Translations under genes and position numbers: made by a program
The notes under the pieces: generated by a model
Told to the model about the DNA's origin: nothing
The model's input: only the letters and a program-made list of their open reading frames with translations
Databases searched by the model: none
Source of the DNA: Gammaproteobacteria bacterium
GTDB taxonomy: Bacteria > Pseudomonadota > Gammaproteobacteria > Xanthomonadales > SZUA-36
Direction of reading: 5' to 3'
Assembly: GCA_021772915.1 (NCBI GenBank)
Contig: JAJFLB010000014.1
Coordinates: 1-64,000 of the forward strand
DNA length: 64,000 bases
Shown here: positions 36,401 through 46,276 of the stretch, piece by piece
Layout: each line of letters begins with the position of its first letter
Position numbering within the stretch: the stretch's first letter is position 1

Positions 36401-37285
36401 CTAGGGGCTTGTGACTGCTGTGACGTCACGACTTGATATTGCGGTGACCCAAACCAGGGCGCCAAGAGAAGGCGTATCGAAGTACTGCATTTGCCCGGTG
36501 CGTATCTGACGGTTTTCCTGCAGCTCAAATACGGTTGGGCCCGTGACATCCTTGATTGCAGACTCGGTATCGCCTGCATCAGGGCTTACTGGTTCTGCGC
36601 CGGGTTCTTCTGCGCCGGGTTCTGTCATTTCATTTCTATAAACGAGGTCGAGATACAGGTGTAGAAAACGGCTGCGTCGAAGTTGCACACTGCCATCCAG
36701 GCGGTAAAAATAACTGCGATAAGCTGCCAGTGGATCGCGATCCACCAGGTCTGCAACCATGATTTGGGTCGGGGGTCGCAGTTGAACATCGATGACTTGT
36801 TGGTCGTGTATGCGCACGGGCGGATAATAATCCGTACGATTCTGCTCCCACGCGCCGAAAACAATTGGCTGGAAGTCCCTGCTGGAACGCAACCTTGTCC
36901 AGACGTCGCGCATACGTCTGCTCAATTCAGTAATAGGCAGCAGATCATCAGGTAAATCACTTACAGTATTACCGGGAGAATTATCTGCGGGTCCATCGAT
37001 GCTGTCCTCGACCGGCGTTTCAATCCGGGTTTCGGGTAATTCACTGGTCACATCTGCAGCTGGATTGGTAGAAAAACCCGGCGTCGGGCCAGGGGGCCAA
37101 AGATCGAATGGTTGATCCTTTTCCAGCGCCGGAAATTGTGAAAACTTGCGGAGCTCGCCGATCTCGGCAGGTTTCGCTGTTGTCTGCAAATGGCGAAATA
37201 TGATGACTTCAACGCGGTAGGCACCGGACTCGGCCAGTGTTGGCGAACTACTCAGCAACAGAAAAAGGGGCAACAGGCGTTTCAT
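36401..37285 (-). CDS. CsiV-like periplasmic protein
   Basis: About 294 residues with an N-terminal signal peptide (MKRLLPLFLLLSSSPTLAES). Conserved-looking blocks are YRVEVIIFRHL near the mature N-terminus and a C-terminal part with LHLYLDLVYR. The middle is low in complexity and rich in Pro, Asp and Glu. This layout, directly downstream of mfd, matches the CsiV family, reported as a peptidoglycan-binding protein that activates LpoA/PBP1a in Shewanella or Acinetobacter-type bacteria. The start was placed at the internal ATG because the longer frame (to 37321) overlaps mfd and disrupts the signal peptide. Function by family resemblance only. Confidence 0.7.
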   Translation of the reverse strand: MKRLLPLFLLLSSSPTLAESGAYRVEVIIFRHLQTTAKPAEIGELRKFSQFPALEKDQPFDLWPPGPTPGFSTNPAADVTSELPETRIETPVEDSIDGPADNSPGNTVSDLPDDLLPITELSRRMRDVWTRLRSSRDFQPIVFGAWEQNRTDYYPPVRIHDQQVIDVQLRPPTQIMVADLVDRDPLAAYRSYFYRLDGSVQLRRSRFLHLYLDLVYRNEMTEPGAEEPGAEPVSPDAGDTESAIKDVTGPTVFELQENRQIRTGQMQYFDTPSLGALVWVTAISSRDVTAVTSP

Positions 37286-37311
37286 TCTCTGCAGTTTAGA
37301 GGTTTTGTTTC

Positions 37312-40300
37312 CTAAGGGCATCCCTGATTTTGTGATTCTGCAGGCGTCAATTGCACCAAAATGTCGTTACTGATCCGGATGCGTTCGTCGGCAGAATCTT
37401 CGTCTATCATGATGCTCAGTTTGTGTGGGCCCTGCAGTTTGTAATCGAGCGGATGACTTTGAATCATTTTGAGCAAGGCAGCGGGGTCAGCCCGGGTATT
37501 TTCGGTAAACTCCATCCGGCCGCCGGTCGGGCCGAAATCAATCCGGCTGACACCGATGGCACGGGCTTTCTGGCGCAAGTCAGCAATCTGGAATAGGTGC
37601 TTGGTGGGCGCCGGCAAGAGACCGAAGCGGTCGATTATTTCGACCTGTAAATCTCTCAGACCCGCTTCGTCAGTGGCGCTGGCAATGCGTTTGTACAGGG
37701 TCAGGCGCAGGTGGATATCGCCTATCCAGTCGTCGGGGATCAGGGCGGCACTGTGCAGCTCGATGTCGGTCTCCTGATGCAGGTTGCCTTCAAGGTCAAT
37801 ATCCTCTCCCTTACGCAGTGCATTCACAGCACGCGCCAGCAACTCGCTGTATAGACTGAAGCCCACCGATTGAATTTCACCGCTTTGCTCTGCACCGAGT
37901 AGTTCGCCGGCACCCCTGATTTCCAGGTCGTGGGTGGCGAGGGTAAAACCGGCGCCCAGTTCTTCCAGCGAAGCAATGGCTTCAAGGCGCTTATGGGCAT
38001 CGCGGGTCATACTGCGTTTGTCCGGAACCACCAGGTAGGCATAGGCCTGGTGGTGTGAGCGCCCTACACGTCCTCTGAGCTGATGTAACTGGGCGAGTCC
38101 GAACTTGTCGGCCCGATTAACAATGATGGTGTTGGCGGTAGGTACATCGATACCATTCTCAATAATCGTCGTACACACCAACACGTTGAATCGCTGGCGA
38201 TAGAAATCCAGCATGACTTTTTCAAGTTCGTGTCTGGGCATTTGTCCATGTGCCACGCGAATACGGGCCGTTGGCACCAAGGTGCCCAGTTCGCGGGCAA
38301 TTTGCTCTATATTTCTTACTTCGTTATGCAGGAAGAATGCCTGGCCCCCACGCTGGATCTCCCGCTGAAGTGCTTCACGAAACAGCGCCGAATCCCACTG
38401 TGAGACCAGTGTCTTGACCGCCATGCGGCGGGCCGGCGGGGTCGCGATGATTGACAGATCACGTAAACCTGACATGGCCATATTCAAGGTTCGGGGAATG
38501 GGTGTGGCAGTGAGTGTCAGCATGTCCACTTCGGCACGCAGTTGTTTCAACCGTTCTTTCTGACGGACACCAAAGCGTTGCTCTTCATCAACTATGACCA
38601 GGCCCAGGCGCTTAAAGCCGATGTCCCGTTGCAGTAACTTGTGAGTGCCTATGACAATATCGACCTTGCCTTCAACAAGGTCTGCAAGCGTGTTTTTGAG
38701 CTGCTTTCCAGTGCGGAAACGTGACAGCAGTTCAATGCGTACCGGCCAATCGGCGAAGCGGTCGCTGAACGAGGAAAAGTGTTGCTGAGCCAAAAGCGTT
38801 GTGGGTACCAGCAGTGCGACCTGTTTTTCAGCCTGCACGGCCACGAACGCGGCCCGTAACGCCACTTCTGTTTTGCCGAATCCCACATCGCCGCAGATCA
38901 CCCGATCCATTGGACGGCTACAGGTCATGTCCTCCAGGACCGCATCGATTGTTTGCTGTTGGTCAGGTGTTTCCTCAAATGGGAAATCTGAGCTGAACTC
39001 AGCATACATGGGCTTGTCCAGCTTAAACTCAAACCCTTCGCGTGCCTGTCTGGTGGCATACAGGTCCAGTAGTTCTGCTGCCACATCACGAATCTTCTTG
39101 GCAGCGCGTTTGCGAGTCCTGGCCCACTGTTCGCTGCCAAGGCGGTGTAATGGTGCAGTTTCTGCTGCACCACCGGTATAGCGGGAGATCAGGTGCATGG
39201 CGGAGACCGGCACGTACAATTTGTCTTCACCGGCATACTCAAGCATCAGGAATTCGGCTTCGCGCTTATCAATCTCCAGTGATTGCAGCCCACGATAACG
39301 ACCGATGCCATGGTCTTCGTGGACCACGGGATCGCCTAATTCCAGATCTGACAGGCTGCGTATGATTGCCTCGGGGTCACGCTCCGACAGTTTACGTGTG
39401 GTCTTGGGGCGTGCCCTGCCGCCAAACAGCTGACTCTCTGTCAAAATGGCCAGCTCTTGACCAACAACGAAACCCTGATCTACCGGCATGACGATCAGAC
39501 CGAGTCGGGTTGTGGACTCTTCAAAGTCCGCCCAGGACTCAAACCGGTCCGGTCTTAACCCGAATGCCTGCAGGGTTTGAGCGAGCACCTCACGCCGCCC
39601 GGTGGTGTCGGCGGCGAACGTGACCCGACCCGGAAATGCGCCAATAAACTCAAGCAGGGCATTTGCCGGCTCGTTACCACGTTCGTGGATATGCAGGTCG
39701 GGGGCCGGCTGCGTGTCGAATTGAACATCACCGGCTTGCTGGTTACCATCCAGCAGGCTAACGGTTGAAAACCCGGATAGTTCCTTTTGGATATCTTCAG
39801 CACTGAAAAATAGTTCGGCGGGATCCAGAACCGGTCGTTCTACGTCATGGCGCCGCTGTTCCCAGCGCTCTGTCGTTGAGGTCCAGAAATCGGCTGCTGC
39901 CGTGTCAAGACCACTTTGGGCGACAACGAGTGGTGACGAGGGCAGGTAGTCGAGAAGGCTTTCGGTCTGCTCGTAGAACAGTGACAGGTATTGCTCCAGT
40001 CCCTGCGGGTGTAGACCGTTGCGCAAATCCTGGTAAAGGGAAACATTGCGGGTATCGACAGCGAAACGAAAGCGGAAGGCCTTGCGAAAGGCTTCAAAAT
40101 TCTTGCTGTCACAGGGGTACTCACGTGCGGGGAGCATGTCGAAGTATTGAAGTTCCCTGATCGAGCGTTGGGTCTCGATGTCGAATTCCCGTAATGAGTC
40201 AATTTCTTCGTCAAACAGGTCAATACGCAGGGGATGTTGCCGGCCGGTTGGGTACAAATCGACCACCGACCCGCGTACCGTAAACTGACCGGCCTGGTAG

Positions 40301-40791
40301 ACCGGCTCGGCATGGTTGTAGCCCGCTTGCTGCAAGCGTTGACGAAATTCGTCGATAACCAGTGTTTGCCCCGTTTTGAGCTGCAGGTTCTGACCCAGCA
40401 CATGGCTTCTGGGTGGTAATCGCTGCATCAGGGTTGCCATTGACAACAGCAATATACCGCGCTTCATCCCGGCTAGCGCGGAAAGTGTTGCCAGTCGCTC
40501 GGCAATGATTTCCGGGTGTGGTGAGAACGGATCGTAGGGCAATGTTTCATGATCCGGGAAATGCAGTAGCGGTATATCCCCGGTTCCGAACAGGTGGATA
40601 TCCTGCTCCAGCGTGTGCGCCTGGTGGCTGGAACGCACGAGTATCAGGACAATGCCATCGTGGGCCCGTGCTGCGGTTAAAAGCGCTAATGCAGCGCTGC
40701 TACCGTGCAAACCGGACCAACTGGAAACCCCGGAGTTAGTGCCATCAAAACGGGCGTTTAAAGGAATCGTAGGACCGATGAGCGTACTCAT
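37312..40791 (-). CDS. mfd: Transcription-repair coupling factor Mfd
   Basis: An 1159-residue ATPase that removes RNA polymerase stalled at DNA damage and recruits UvrA. Order of parts: UvrB-homology region (DHETLPYDPFSPHPEIIAER), RNA polymerase interaction domain (HEDHGIGRYRGL), RecG-like motor with Walker A ICGDVGFGKTEVALRAAF, the DEEQ box VIVDEEQRFGV, TATPIPRTLNM and the TRG region HQLRGRVGRSHHQAYAYL, then the C-terminal regulatory domain. The first ten codons (MSTLIGPTIP) are encoded by a REP palindrome, so the annotated start may be recruited; no other ATG occurs for about 100 codons. Confidence 0.97.
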   Translation of the reverse strand: MSTLIGPTIPLNARFDGTNSGVSSWSGLHGSSAALALLTAARAHDGIVLILVRSSHQAHTLEQDIHLFGTGDIPLLHFPDHETLPYDPFSPHPEIIAERLATLSALAGMKRGILLLSMATLMQRLPPRSHVLGQNLQLKTGQTLVIDEFRQRLQQAGYNHAEPVYQAGQFTVRGSVVDLYPTGRQHPLRIDLFDEEIDSLREFDIETQRSIRELQYFDMLPAREYPCDSKNFEAFRKAFRFRFAVDTRNVSLYQDLRNGLHPQGLEQYLSLFYEQTESLLDYLPSSPLVVAQSGLDTAAADFWTSTTERWEQRRHDVERPVLDPAELFFSAEDIQKELSGFSTVSLLDGNQQAGDVQFDTQPAPDLHIHERGNEPANALLEFIGAFPGRVTFAADTTGRREVLAQTLQAFGLRPDRFESWADFEESTTRLGLIVMPVDQGFVVGQELAILTESQLFGGRARPKTTRKLSERDPEAIIRSLSDLELGDPVVHEDHGIGRYRGLQSLEIDKREAEFLMLEYAGEDKLYVPVSAMHLISRYTGGAAETAPLHRLGSEQWARTRKRAAKKIRDVAAELLDLYATRQAREGFEFKLDKPMYAEFSSDFPFEETPDQQQTIDAVLEDMTCSRPMDRVICGDVGFGKTEVALRAAFVAVQAEKQVALLVPTTLLAQQHFSSFSDRFADWPVRIELLSRFRTGKQLKNTLADLVEGKVDIVIGTHKLLQRDIGFKRLGLVIVDEEQRFGVRQKERLKQLRAEVDMLTLTATPIPRTLNMAMSGLRDLSIIATPPARRMAVKTLVSQWDSALFREALQREIQRGGQAFFLHNEVRNIEQIARELGTLVPTARIRVAHGQMPRHELEKVMLDFYRQRFNVLVCTTIIENGIDVPTANTIIVNRADKFGLAQLHQLRGRVGRSHHQAYAYLVVPDKRSMTRDAHKRLEAIASLEELGAGFTLATHDLEIRGAGELLGAEQSGEIQSVGFSLYSELLARAVNALRKGEDIDLEGNLHQETDIELHSAALIPDDWIGDIHLRLTLYKRIASATDEAGLRDLQVEIIDRFGLLPAPTKHLFQIADLRQKARAIGVSRIDFGPTGGRMEFTENTRADPAALLKMIQSHPLDYKLQGPHKLSIMIDEDSADERIRISNDILVQLTPAESQNQGCP

Positions 40792-40857
40792 CGGGAATCT
40801 TTGTTGAGGTTGGGTCCGGTCATATCCAGTTCCCGACGACGAGGTCGTCGCTCCTAC
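40769..40857. repeat. Inverted REP pair at the mfd start
   Basis: Forward copy 40769-40798 (GTAGGACCGATGAGC, complement, GGGAAT) overlaps the first codons of mfd. Inverted copy 40830-40857 (TTCCCGACGACGAGGTCGTC, ending CTCCTAC) lies in the gap to the antiporter gene. A further remnant (GGTCCTATGC) is at about 40888. Confidence 0.85.
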
Positions 40858-40881
40858 GCATATTTTGCGAGGTCGTGGGTC

Positions 40882-42576
40882 CTATGCATGTTCCCCGTTA
40901 CCGGTCGCGTCTACATGTTTGCCAAAGACCTTCAGGACTACCATCAACACACCCAGCCCCAATAGCATACCCAACCACCAGGGTGAGCCAAGTGCAGTTA
41001 GCAGGCTGCCCGCGAGCAGGGATGTCACACCCACCACCATGGCGTAAGGCAGCTGGGTCCGTACATGCTCAATATGGTCACAACCAGAGGCCAGCGAAGA
41101 CAAGATTGTCGTGTCCGAAATCGGCGAACAGTGATCGCCCCAGACACTGCCCGCCAGCACGGCGGCAATGGATGAGTACAGCAGGTGCATATGCTCAGGC
41201 CCGGTATGGCCTTGGGACTGCATAACCGCCCAGGTCAATGGTATGGACAAGGGCAGTAAAATGCCCATCGCGCCCCAACTTGAACCGGTCGCAAACGCAG
41301 TGGCAGCCGCGAGCACAAAAACGATGACAGGCAGGGTATACGAGGGCAGGGAATCACCCAGTGCGGTGACCAGGAAATCTGCAGTCCTGAGCACGTCGGT
41401 AATTTCACCCATTGACCAGGCCAGTACCAGGATAATAAGTGCATAAAGCATGGCACGGAGACCCTGGAACCAGGCGTTGACCACCTCTTCCAGATCCATG
41501 ATGCGCTGACCGAGCGTGAGCACGGCTGCGGTCATCATGGACAACAGGGAGGCCCACATCAGGGCCTTGTAGGAGTCAGCTTTGCCGATGATGTCACGTA
41601 AGGTCGCCTGGTCGACATCCTCGACGGCGGCCCTGCCGGTAACGTAGAGTCCACCAATTACACCAAGAATCATTACCAGAACCGGGATGTAAGCGTTGAA
41701 TGCGCGTTGCGGCTTACCCGCAATGGGTTCAATCGGCTCACAGTCCTGGAGGTTGCCAGTGACAGTTTCTTGTTCCGCAACGCCATTTTTGCGCGCGTGG
41801 GTTTCAGCCTGGAGCATGGGGCCGAAATCCCTTCCACTGGCCGAAACCATGAAAACGAAAGCAATGGCCAGCACCGGATAGAAGCTGTAGGGGATGGTGT
41901 TTAAAAATATCAGATAGGCTTCTTCATTCAAATCCGGGAGTTTGTTGACGGCATCGCCGATCAGACCTACTTCATAGCCAATCCATGTGGTTACCAGTGC
42001 AATGCAGGCAACGGGTGCAGCGGTTGAGTCGACGATATACGCCAGTTTGGCCCTCGAGATGCGCATGGAGTCAGTTACCGGCCGCATGGTATTGCCGACC
42101 ACCAGGGTATTGGCGTAATCGTCGAAAAAGATCGCAATCCCCAGCGCGGAAGTGGCCAGACAGGCATGCCGGGCCGTATCTGCCCACTTGACGATATGGT
42201 TAACAATGCCTTGCATACCCCCATTTCGTGAGATTATCCCGACCATGCCTCCCACCATTAAGGAAAACAGGATGATGGCTGCACGGCTCGGGTCCGCCAA
42301 CGCGCCAAGCACATATACCTGAAACAAATCGAGCAAACCGACCCAGAGTCCAAAGAGGTCAAAACCATTGATTGCCCATGCCCCCAGCCAAATTCCTAAA
42401 AACAGGGCGGGTATCACCTTTTTCCACAACAACGCAAACACGATCGTCACCAATGGTGGTAATACCGCCAGCCAACTACCGGCCGCTGCAGGTTCGGTAT
42501 CCGCGTTGACGGCGAAGCTAAGAGTTAAAAGATAAATAACATAAAGAATATACTTTAATTTATTGTAATTAAACAT
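40882..42576 (-). CDS. NhaC-family Na+/H+ antiporter
   Basis: A 564-residue polytopic membrane protein with about 11-13 hydrophobic segments. Family-like motifs: ALFLGIWLGAW, GGMVGIISRNGGMQGIV, FFDDYANTLVVGNTMRPVTD and WGDHCSPISDTTILSS. The FDDYAN and DHCSPISDT motifs are characteristic of the NhaC/YheL group. The first 25 residues look like a cleavable signal (AVNADTEP) and are encoded by a strikingly AT-rich stretch (42520-42576) unlike the rest of the gene. It overlaps the upstream DUF349 gene by one base (TAATG), so translation is coupled. Confidence 0.88.
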   Translation of the reverse strand: MFNYNKLKYILYVIYLLTLSFAVNADTEPAAAGSWLAVLPPLVTIVFALLWKKVIPALFLGIWLGAWAINGFDLFGLWVGLLDLFQVYVLGALADPSRAAIILFSLMVGGMVGIISRNGGMQGIVNHIVKWADTARHACLATSALGIAIFFDDYANTLVVGNTMRPVTDSMRISRAKLAYIVDSTAAPVACIALVTTWIGYEVGLIGDAVNKLPDLNEEAYLIFLNTIPYSFYPVLAIAFVFMVSASGRDFGPMLQAETHARKNGVAEQETVTGNLQDCEPIEPIAGKPQRAFNAYIPVLVMILGVIGGLYVTGRAAVEDVDQATLRDIIGKADSYKALMWASLLSMMTAAVLTLGQRIMDLEEVVNAWFQGLRAMLYALIILVLAWSMGEITDVLRTADFLVTALGDSLPSYTLPVIVFVLAAATAFATGSSWGAMGILLPLSIPLTWAVMQSQGHTGPEHMHLLYSSIAAVLAGSVWGDHCSPISDTTILSSLASGCDHIEHVRTQLPYAMVVGVTSLLAGSLLTALGSPWWLGMLLGLGVLMVVLKVFGKHVDATGNGEHA

Positions 42577-45275
42577 TAATTAGGTTCCGATAAAGTGGAT
42601 AAGGTCAATTTGATCCGATCTCCGAATTTGCTAAACCAGGGCTCTGGCAGTGAATACATACCCAGCCAGAGTATTTCTTCATCACGGGCCTCTTCAATTG
42701 CCGGTCGACGGGTCAGTTCACCGGACATGAATGCGGCCAGCCGGTCTACCTGGTATTGCATACGCTGATCCCGGTCTTCGGCCGGAGACGGCAATCCGGA
42801 GATGAATTCCAGACGGATACACAAAGCCCGGGCCAGTGTCTCCAGGTCATCATTGTCGGTATCCTGCGTCTTGTCGGTCTTGAATCCTTCCAGGGCCTTG
42901 TCCATGGATTGTTCGACCGGCTCATCAGAGCTATCTGCTGGCCATTTCTTCTCGATTTGCGTCAGCAGCTTGCTCGTCACGGAGTCTGCTGTCGCCAGTT
43001 GATGCAGTAATTCTGATTTTGCCCACCAACGCTTTAGCGCAGTACTGTGGGCCTGCTGTTCAATACTGCCAACCTTTTGGTGGTAGTCTTTCAGCAGCCG
43101 CTGAAAAGACTCCTGCAGTTTGCGGTCAGGACGGTTGATATCCTTCCAGCTATCCTGCAATCCCTGAACCCTTCCCGCGTGTTCGCGTAGGTCCTCTTGT
43201 GACTTGAGTAAGTCCTGCAATGTTGCACACAAGGATTTTTGTTCCGTAAGTTTCTCTTCAATGACAGCCCGCTCGGTCTCCTGTTGCTCCTTGAGTTGTG
43301 TAAACAACGGATTCAGGTGTTCGCGAAACTGATCCCACAATGTTTGCTCGCGGCTGCGCCACAGGCTACCGGCCTTTTGCCATTGTGACTGCAGCTCTTT
43401 GGCCTGGGTTATAGCCTCGCTGCGTTCCGGCAGGTGAACCAACTGACTGGCTGACCTGATCAGTTTCATTTTCGCCTTCTCCACCTCCTGGTAATGGCCC
43501 TGCATGGCCTTGTTCGCCGTATCCAGAGCGGCTTTGAGCTTTCGGGCCAGTTTCTGACGCTGATTTACCGGGATATTCTTTAACTCGTGGAGTTTTTTTC
43601 GACCTCGATTCAGAGCCTTGCCCAGGGTTGGCCAATCGGGGGGGGCGGAGTTGGCCAGTTGTTTCAACTCTACGCAGAATTTGGCGAGGGATTCCGCGTG
43701 CCGCGACTGGACTTCGCTGCGTTTGTCCAGAAATTCACGTGCCGTATCAAAAGCGGCATTGCCGGCGGCCTTGAATTTCCGCCACATCCAGGGCGTTGCG
43801 GCAAAATGCTTATCGCCCGGGATTTGTTCACTAACCCCCAGGGATTTCCACTCTGCCTGCAGACTCTTTATACGATCGAGCAGGGCGTCCGGGTGTAGAT
43901 CTGCCGCCGGCAATACTTCCATTTCAGCGATCAGGCGTTTGCGTATTTTGTTGTTGGACCAGTGGTGCCAGTCGCGTAATTCGCGCAGACGTGTCTGGTG
44001 GGTGGCAAGTTTCTTGTTGATCTGCTGCCAGGCCCCCTTGTGACTTCCGGATCTGTTTAGCTTTTTCCCCTTTTGTTGTAATTTTGAGCGACTTGACAGC
44101 GCCTTTTGCAACTCACCCTCTTCCAGCTCCTGCTCAAGTTGCTCCAGCAACTGATCGGCATCGGTGAGGGCTTGGTCCAGTTGCCAGTGTTGTTGCTCCA
44201 GCTTGCTTTCCAGTTCCTGGAGAATTGCAGTTGCCTCAGATTGGCATAGCAGATCGTCTGGATGTGGGGACTTGATGGATTGCCACACATTTTCCAGCTG
44301 GCGACTCAGCTTTTTCAGCTGCGCGGCACTGGGTTGGGATGCATGTTCGGCCTGGTAGAGGCGAATGGCATTACCCGCCTGCGTCAATATCTCATTGGCC
44401 TCTGGGGAGGCATCATCCTCAGATAACACAACTTCAGGGCTGGGTGGTGCAACGGTCTTCTCGTCAACCGATGGTGTCTCCGCTGACACCGTGCGAACCG
44501 GGGCCGGTGCGGATAGCCGCTCGAAAATGCGTTGGTAACGATCCGCCATTTCGGTCGTAACCCTGGGTGCAATCTGCTCCCAGGCTGAGTACAGCGCAGG
44601 TATTTCTGCACTGGTCTGTTGGTCTGAATCGATGGCCTGTTTTTCCAGTAAGACGCAGATGTTAAGCGCTTCAGATTGCACCGCCTCCGGATCTGACTGT
44701 TGGAGCAACTGCTGATGCAGTCTTGCCCTCAATTCAGTGTACAGCGCCTTGTCATGTTTCCTTAAGGCCCCGATGACCCGCTTCAGCGTGGTCTGCTGGC
44801 TGATCCTGCTGGCTGCAAAGCGGCGATTTTTTGCATCGTCATCGCCAATGGCGCAGTCTCCCAGCAAACCCTGTCGCTCCACCCTGGCCAATGCGGCATG
44901 GCGGAGCTCCGCTTCCGGTGCGTGGCTGGCCAATTGCTCAATTAAGTTTCTGTCGTCGGTACTGTTTGCAACCTGCTTACGCAGCTCGAGTGGTGCTCGT
45001 TGCTCGGAGTGCGAGGTAGCCAGGTGGTAGATGCGGGCTTCCAGCAGTTCTCTTGTTGCAGCGTCCGTTTCTTTGGCGCTTAGCGGCAGAATATTTTCCA
45101 GTTTTCGCAGCCGTCTGATGGCAGCGCGTCGAACCCTGCTGTCTTCATCTCCACCTGCAATGTCAACCAGACTGTTGATCAATTCCGGGTGTTGTTCAGT
45201 GGTGACGGCCCCACGACGGATGGCAGCGTCCTTGTGCTGCCATTTTGGCTTGAAAAGACTATGTTTCCAGTTCAT
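42576..45275 (-). CDS. Large DUF349-repeat coiled-coil protein
   Basis: An 899-residue cytoplasmic protein. The N-terminal part (1-110) has alpha-helical repeat character with RRAAIRRLRKLE. From about 320 onward are long charged helices with repeated W-spaced modules such as WKSLGVSEQIPG..WRKFKAA, LQSQWQKAGSLWRSREQTLWDQF and LQDSWKDINRPDRKLQESF, matching DUF349 units (at least three). DUF349 proteins are widespread in gammaproteobacteria, and their function is poorly known. No enzyme motif is seen. It follows dusB by 6 bp and is coupled to nhaC, so an operon dusB-DUF349-nhaC is likely. Confidence 0.82.
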   Translation of the reverse strand: MNWKHSLFKPKWQHKDAAIRRGAVTTEQHPELINSLVDIAGGDEDSRVRRAAIRRLRKLENILPLSAKETDAATRELLEARIYHLATSHSEQRAPLELRKQVANSTDDRNLIEQLASHAPEAELRHAALARVERQGLLGDCAIGDDDAKNRRFAASRISQQTTLKRVIGALRKHDKALYTELRARLHQQLLQQSDPEAVQSEALNICVLLEKQAIDSDQQTSAEIPALYSAWEQIAPRVTTEMADRYQRIFERLSAPAPVRTVSAETPSVDEKTVAPPSPEVVLSEDDASPEANEILTQAGNAIRLYQAEHASQPSAAQLKKLSRQLENVWQSIKSPHPDDLLCQSEATAILQELESKLEQQHWQLDQALTDADQLLEQLEQELEEGELQKALSSRSKLQQKGKKLNRSGSHKGAWQQINKKLATHQTRLRELRDWHHWSNNKIRKRLIAEMEVLPAADLHPDALLDRIKSLQAEWKSLGVSEQIPGDKHFAATPWMWRKFKAAGNAAFDTAREFLDKRSEVQSRHAESLAKFCVELKQLANSAPPDWPTLGKALNRGRKKLHELKNIPVNQRQKLARKLKAALDTANKAMQGHYQEVEKAKMKLIRSASQLVHLPERSEAITQAKELQSQWQKAGSLWRSREQTLWDQFREHLNPLFTQLKEQQETERAVIEEKLTEQKSLCATLQDLLKSQEDLREHAGRVQGLQDSWKDINRPDRKLQESFQRLLKDYHQKVGSIEQQAHSTALKRWWAKSELLHQLATADSVTSKLLTQIEKKWPADSSDEPVEQSMDKALEGFKTDKTQDTDNDDLETLARALCIRLEFISGLPSPAEDRDQRMQYQVDRLAAFMSGELTRRPAIEEARDEEILWLGMYSLPEPWFSKFGDRIKLTLSTLSEPN

Positions 45276-45281
45276 TTCAAA

Positions 45282-46259
45282 TCAAGCTACCAATTTGGGC
45301 CGGTTCAGAAAGTATTGCTCCAACAATTCGTGTTGTGCTTTCGCGGTTGGTACACGCATTAAATCATAAATCCGGGGTTTAGACCTGCTACAGGTCTGCA
45401 GGTACCAACCGATATGTTTGCGGGCAATACGGACACCCGCGGTTTCTCCGTAAAAGCGGTACAGCTGTTGCAGGTGCTCACGCATCACGGTGTGAGTCTC
45501 CTTTAACGTGGGTGGGCTCAGTGCCTTACCGGCTTGCAGATAATGGGTGATTTGCCTGAATATCCAGGGATTACCCTGGGCTCCCCGACCAATCATCAGG
45601 CCGTCGGCACCGGTGTAGTCCAGTACTCTACAGGCCTGTCCAGGTGTGGTGATGTCGCCATTGGCGAATACCGGGATCGAAAGGTGGCGGCAGATGTTAC
45701 GGATGGTTTGGTACTCCGCGTCGCCACGAAAGCGATCTTTGCGGGTGCGGCCATGTACCGTCAATGCCGAAATTCCGCATTGTTCCGCAAGCTTGGCAAT
45801 ATCTACACCATTGCGGTTTGCGGGGTCCGGGCCTGTGCGGATTTTAAGTGTGACCGGTACATCCACTGCTGCAACCACAGCTTCAAGTATTCGCTTCACC
45901 AACGCGGGATCAGAAAGCAATGCTGAGCCGGCCAGTTTGTTGCAGACTTTTTTGACCGGGCAGCCCATGTTTATATCAATGATCTGGGCACCCAGGCCAA
46001 CGTTGTAGCGGGCGGCTGATGCCAACAGGCCGGGATCACTACCCACGATTTGTACGGCTATTGGAGCAGGCTCCGACTCAAAATTGCTGCGCCACAGGGT
46101 TTTTCTGGAGTTTCTTAACCGCGGATTGGCGCTGACCATCTCGGCGACCGTATAACCTGCGCCCAACTCCCGGCAAATTTTTCGAAATGGCAGATCACTC
46201 ACACCCGCCATGGGAGCCAGGGCAATTGGGTTAGGCAATATGTAGGGTCCGATCTGCAT
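45282..46259 (-). CDS. dusB: tRNA-dihydrouridine synthase B
   Basis: A 325-residue FMN enzyme reducing uridine in the tRNA D-loop. TIM-barrel motifs: LAPMAGVSDLPFR, the catalytic cysteine in INMGCPVKKVCNKLAGSALL, LKIRTGPD, ALTVHGRTRKDRF, and the phosphate-binding VFANGDITTP and GADGLMIGRGAQGNPWIF. In many gammaproteobacteria dusB is followed by fis; here it is followed by the DUF349 gene instead. Confidence 0.95.
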   Translation of the reverse strand: MQIGPYILPNPIALAPMAGVSDLPFRKICRELGAGYTVAEMVSANPRLRNSRKTLWRSNFESEPAPIAVQIVGSDPGLLASAARYNVGLGAQIIDINMGCPVKKVCNKLAGSALLSDPALVKRILEAVVAAVDVPVTLKIRTGPDPANRNGVDIAKLAEQCGISALTVHGRTRKDRFRGDAEYQTIRNICRHLSIPVFANGDITTPGQACRVLDYTGADGLMIGRGAQGNPWIFRQITHYLQAGKALSPPTLKETHTVMREHLQQLYRFYGETAGVRIARKHIGWYLQTCSRSKPRIYDLMRVPTAKAQHELLEQYFLNRPKLVA

Positions 46260-46276
46260 ACTTGAGTACGCTAACT

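Noticed and set aside
43366-44043. Long overlapping frames opposite the DUF349 gene
   Set aside because: They are shadows of its biased codon use; the minus-strand protein has clear domain repeats.
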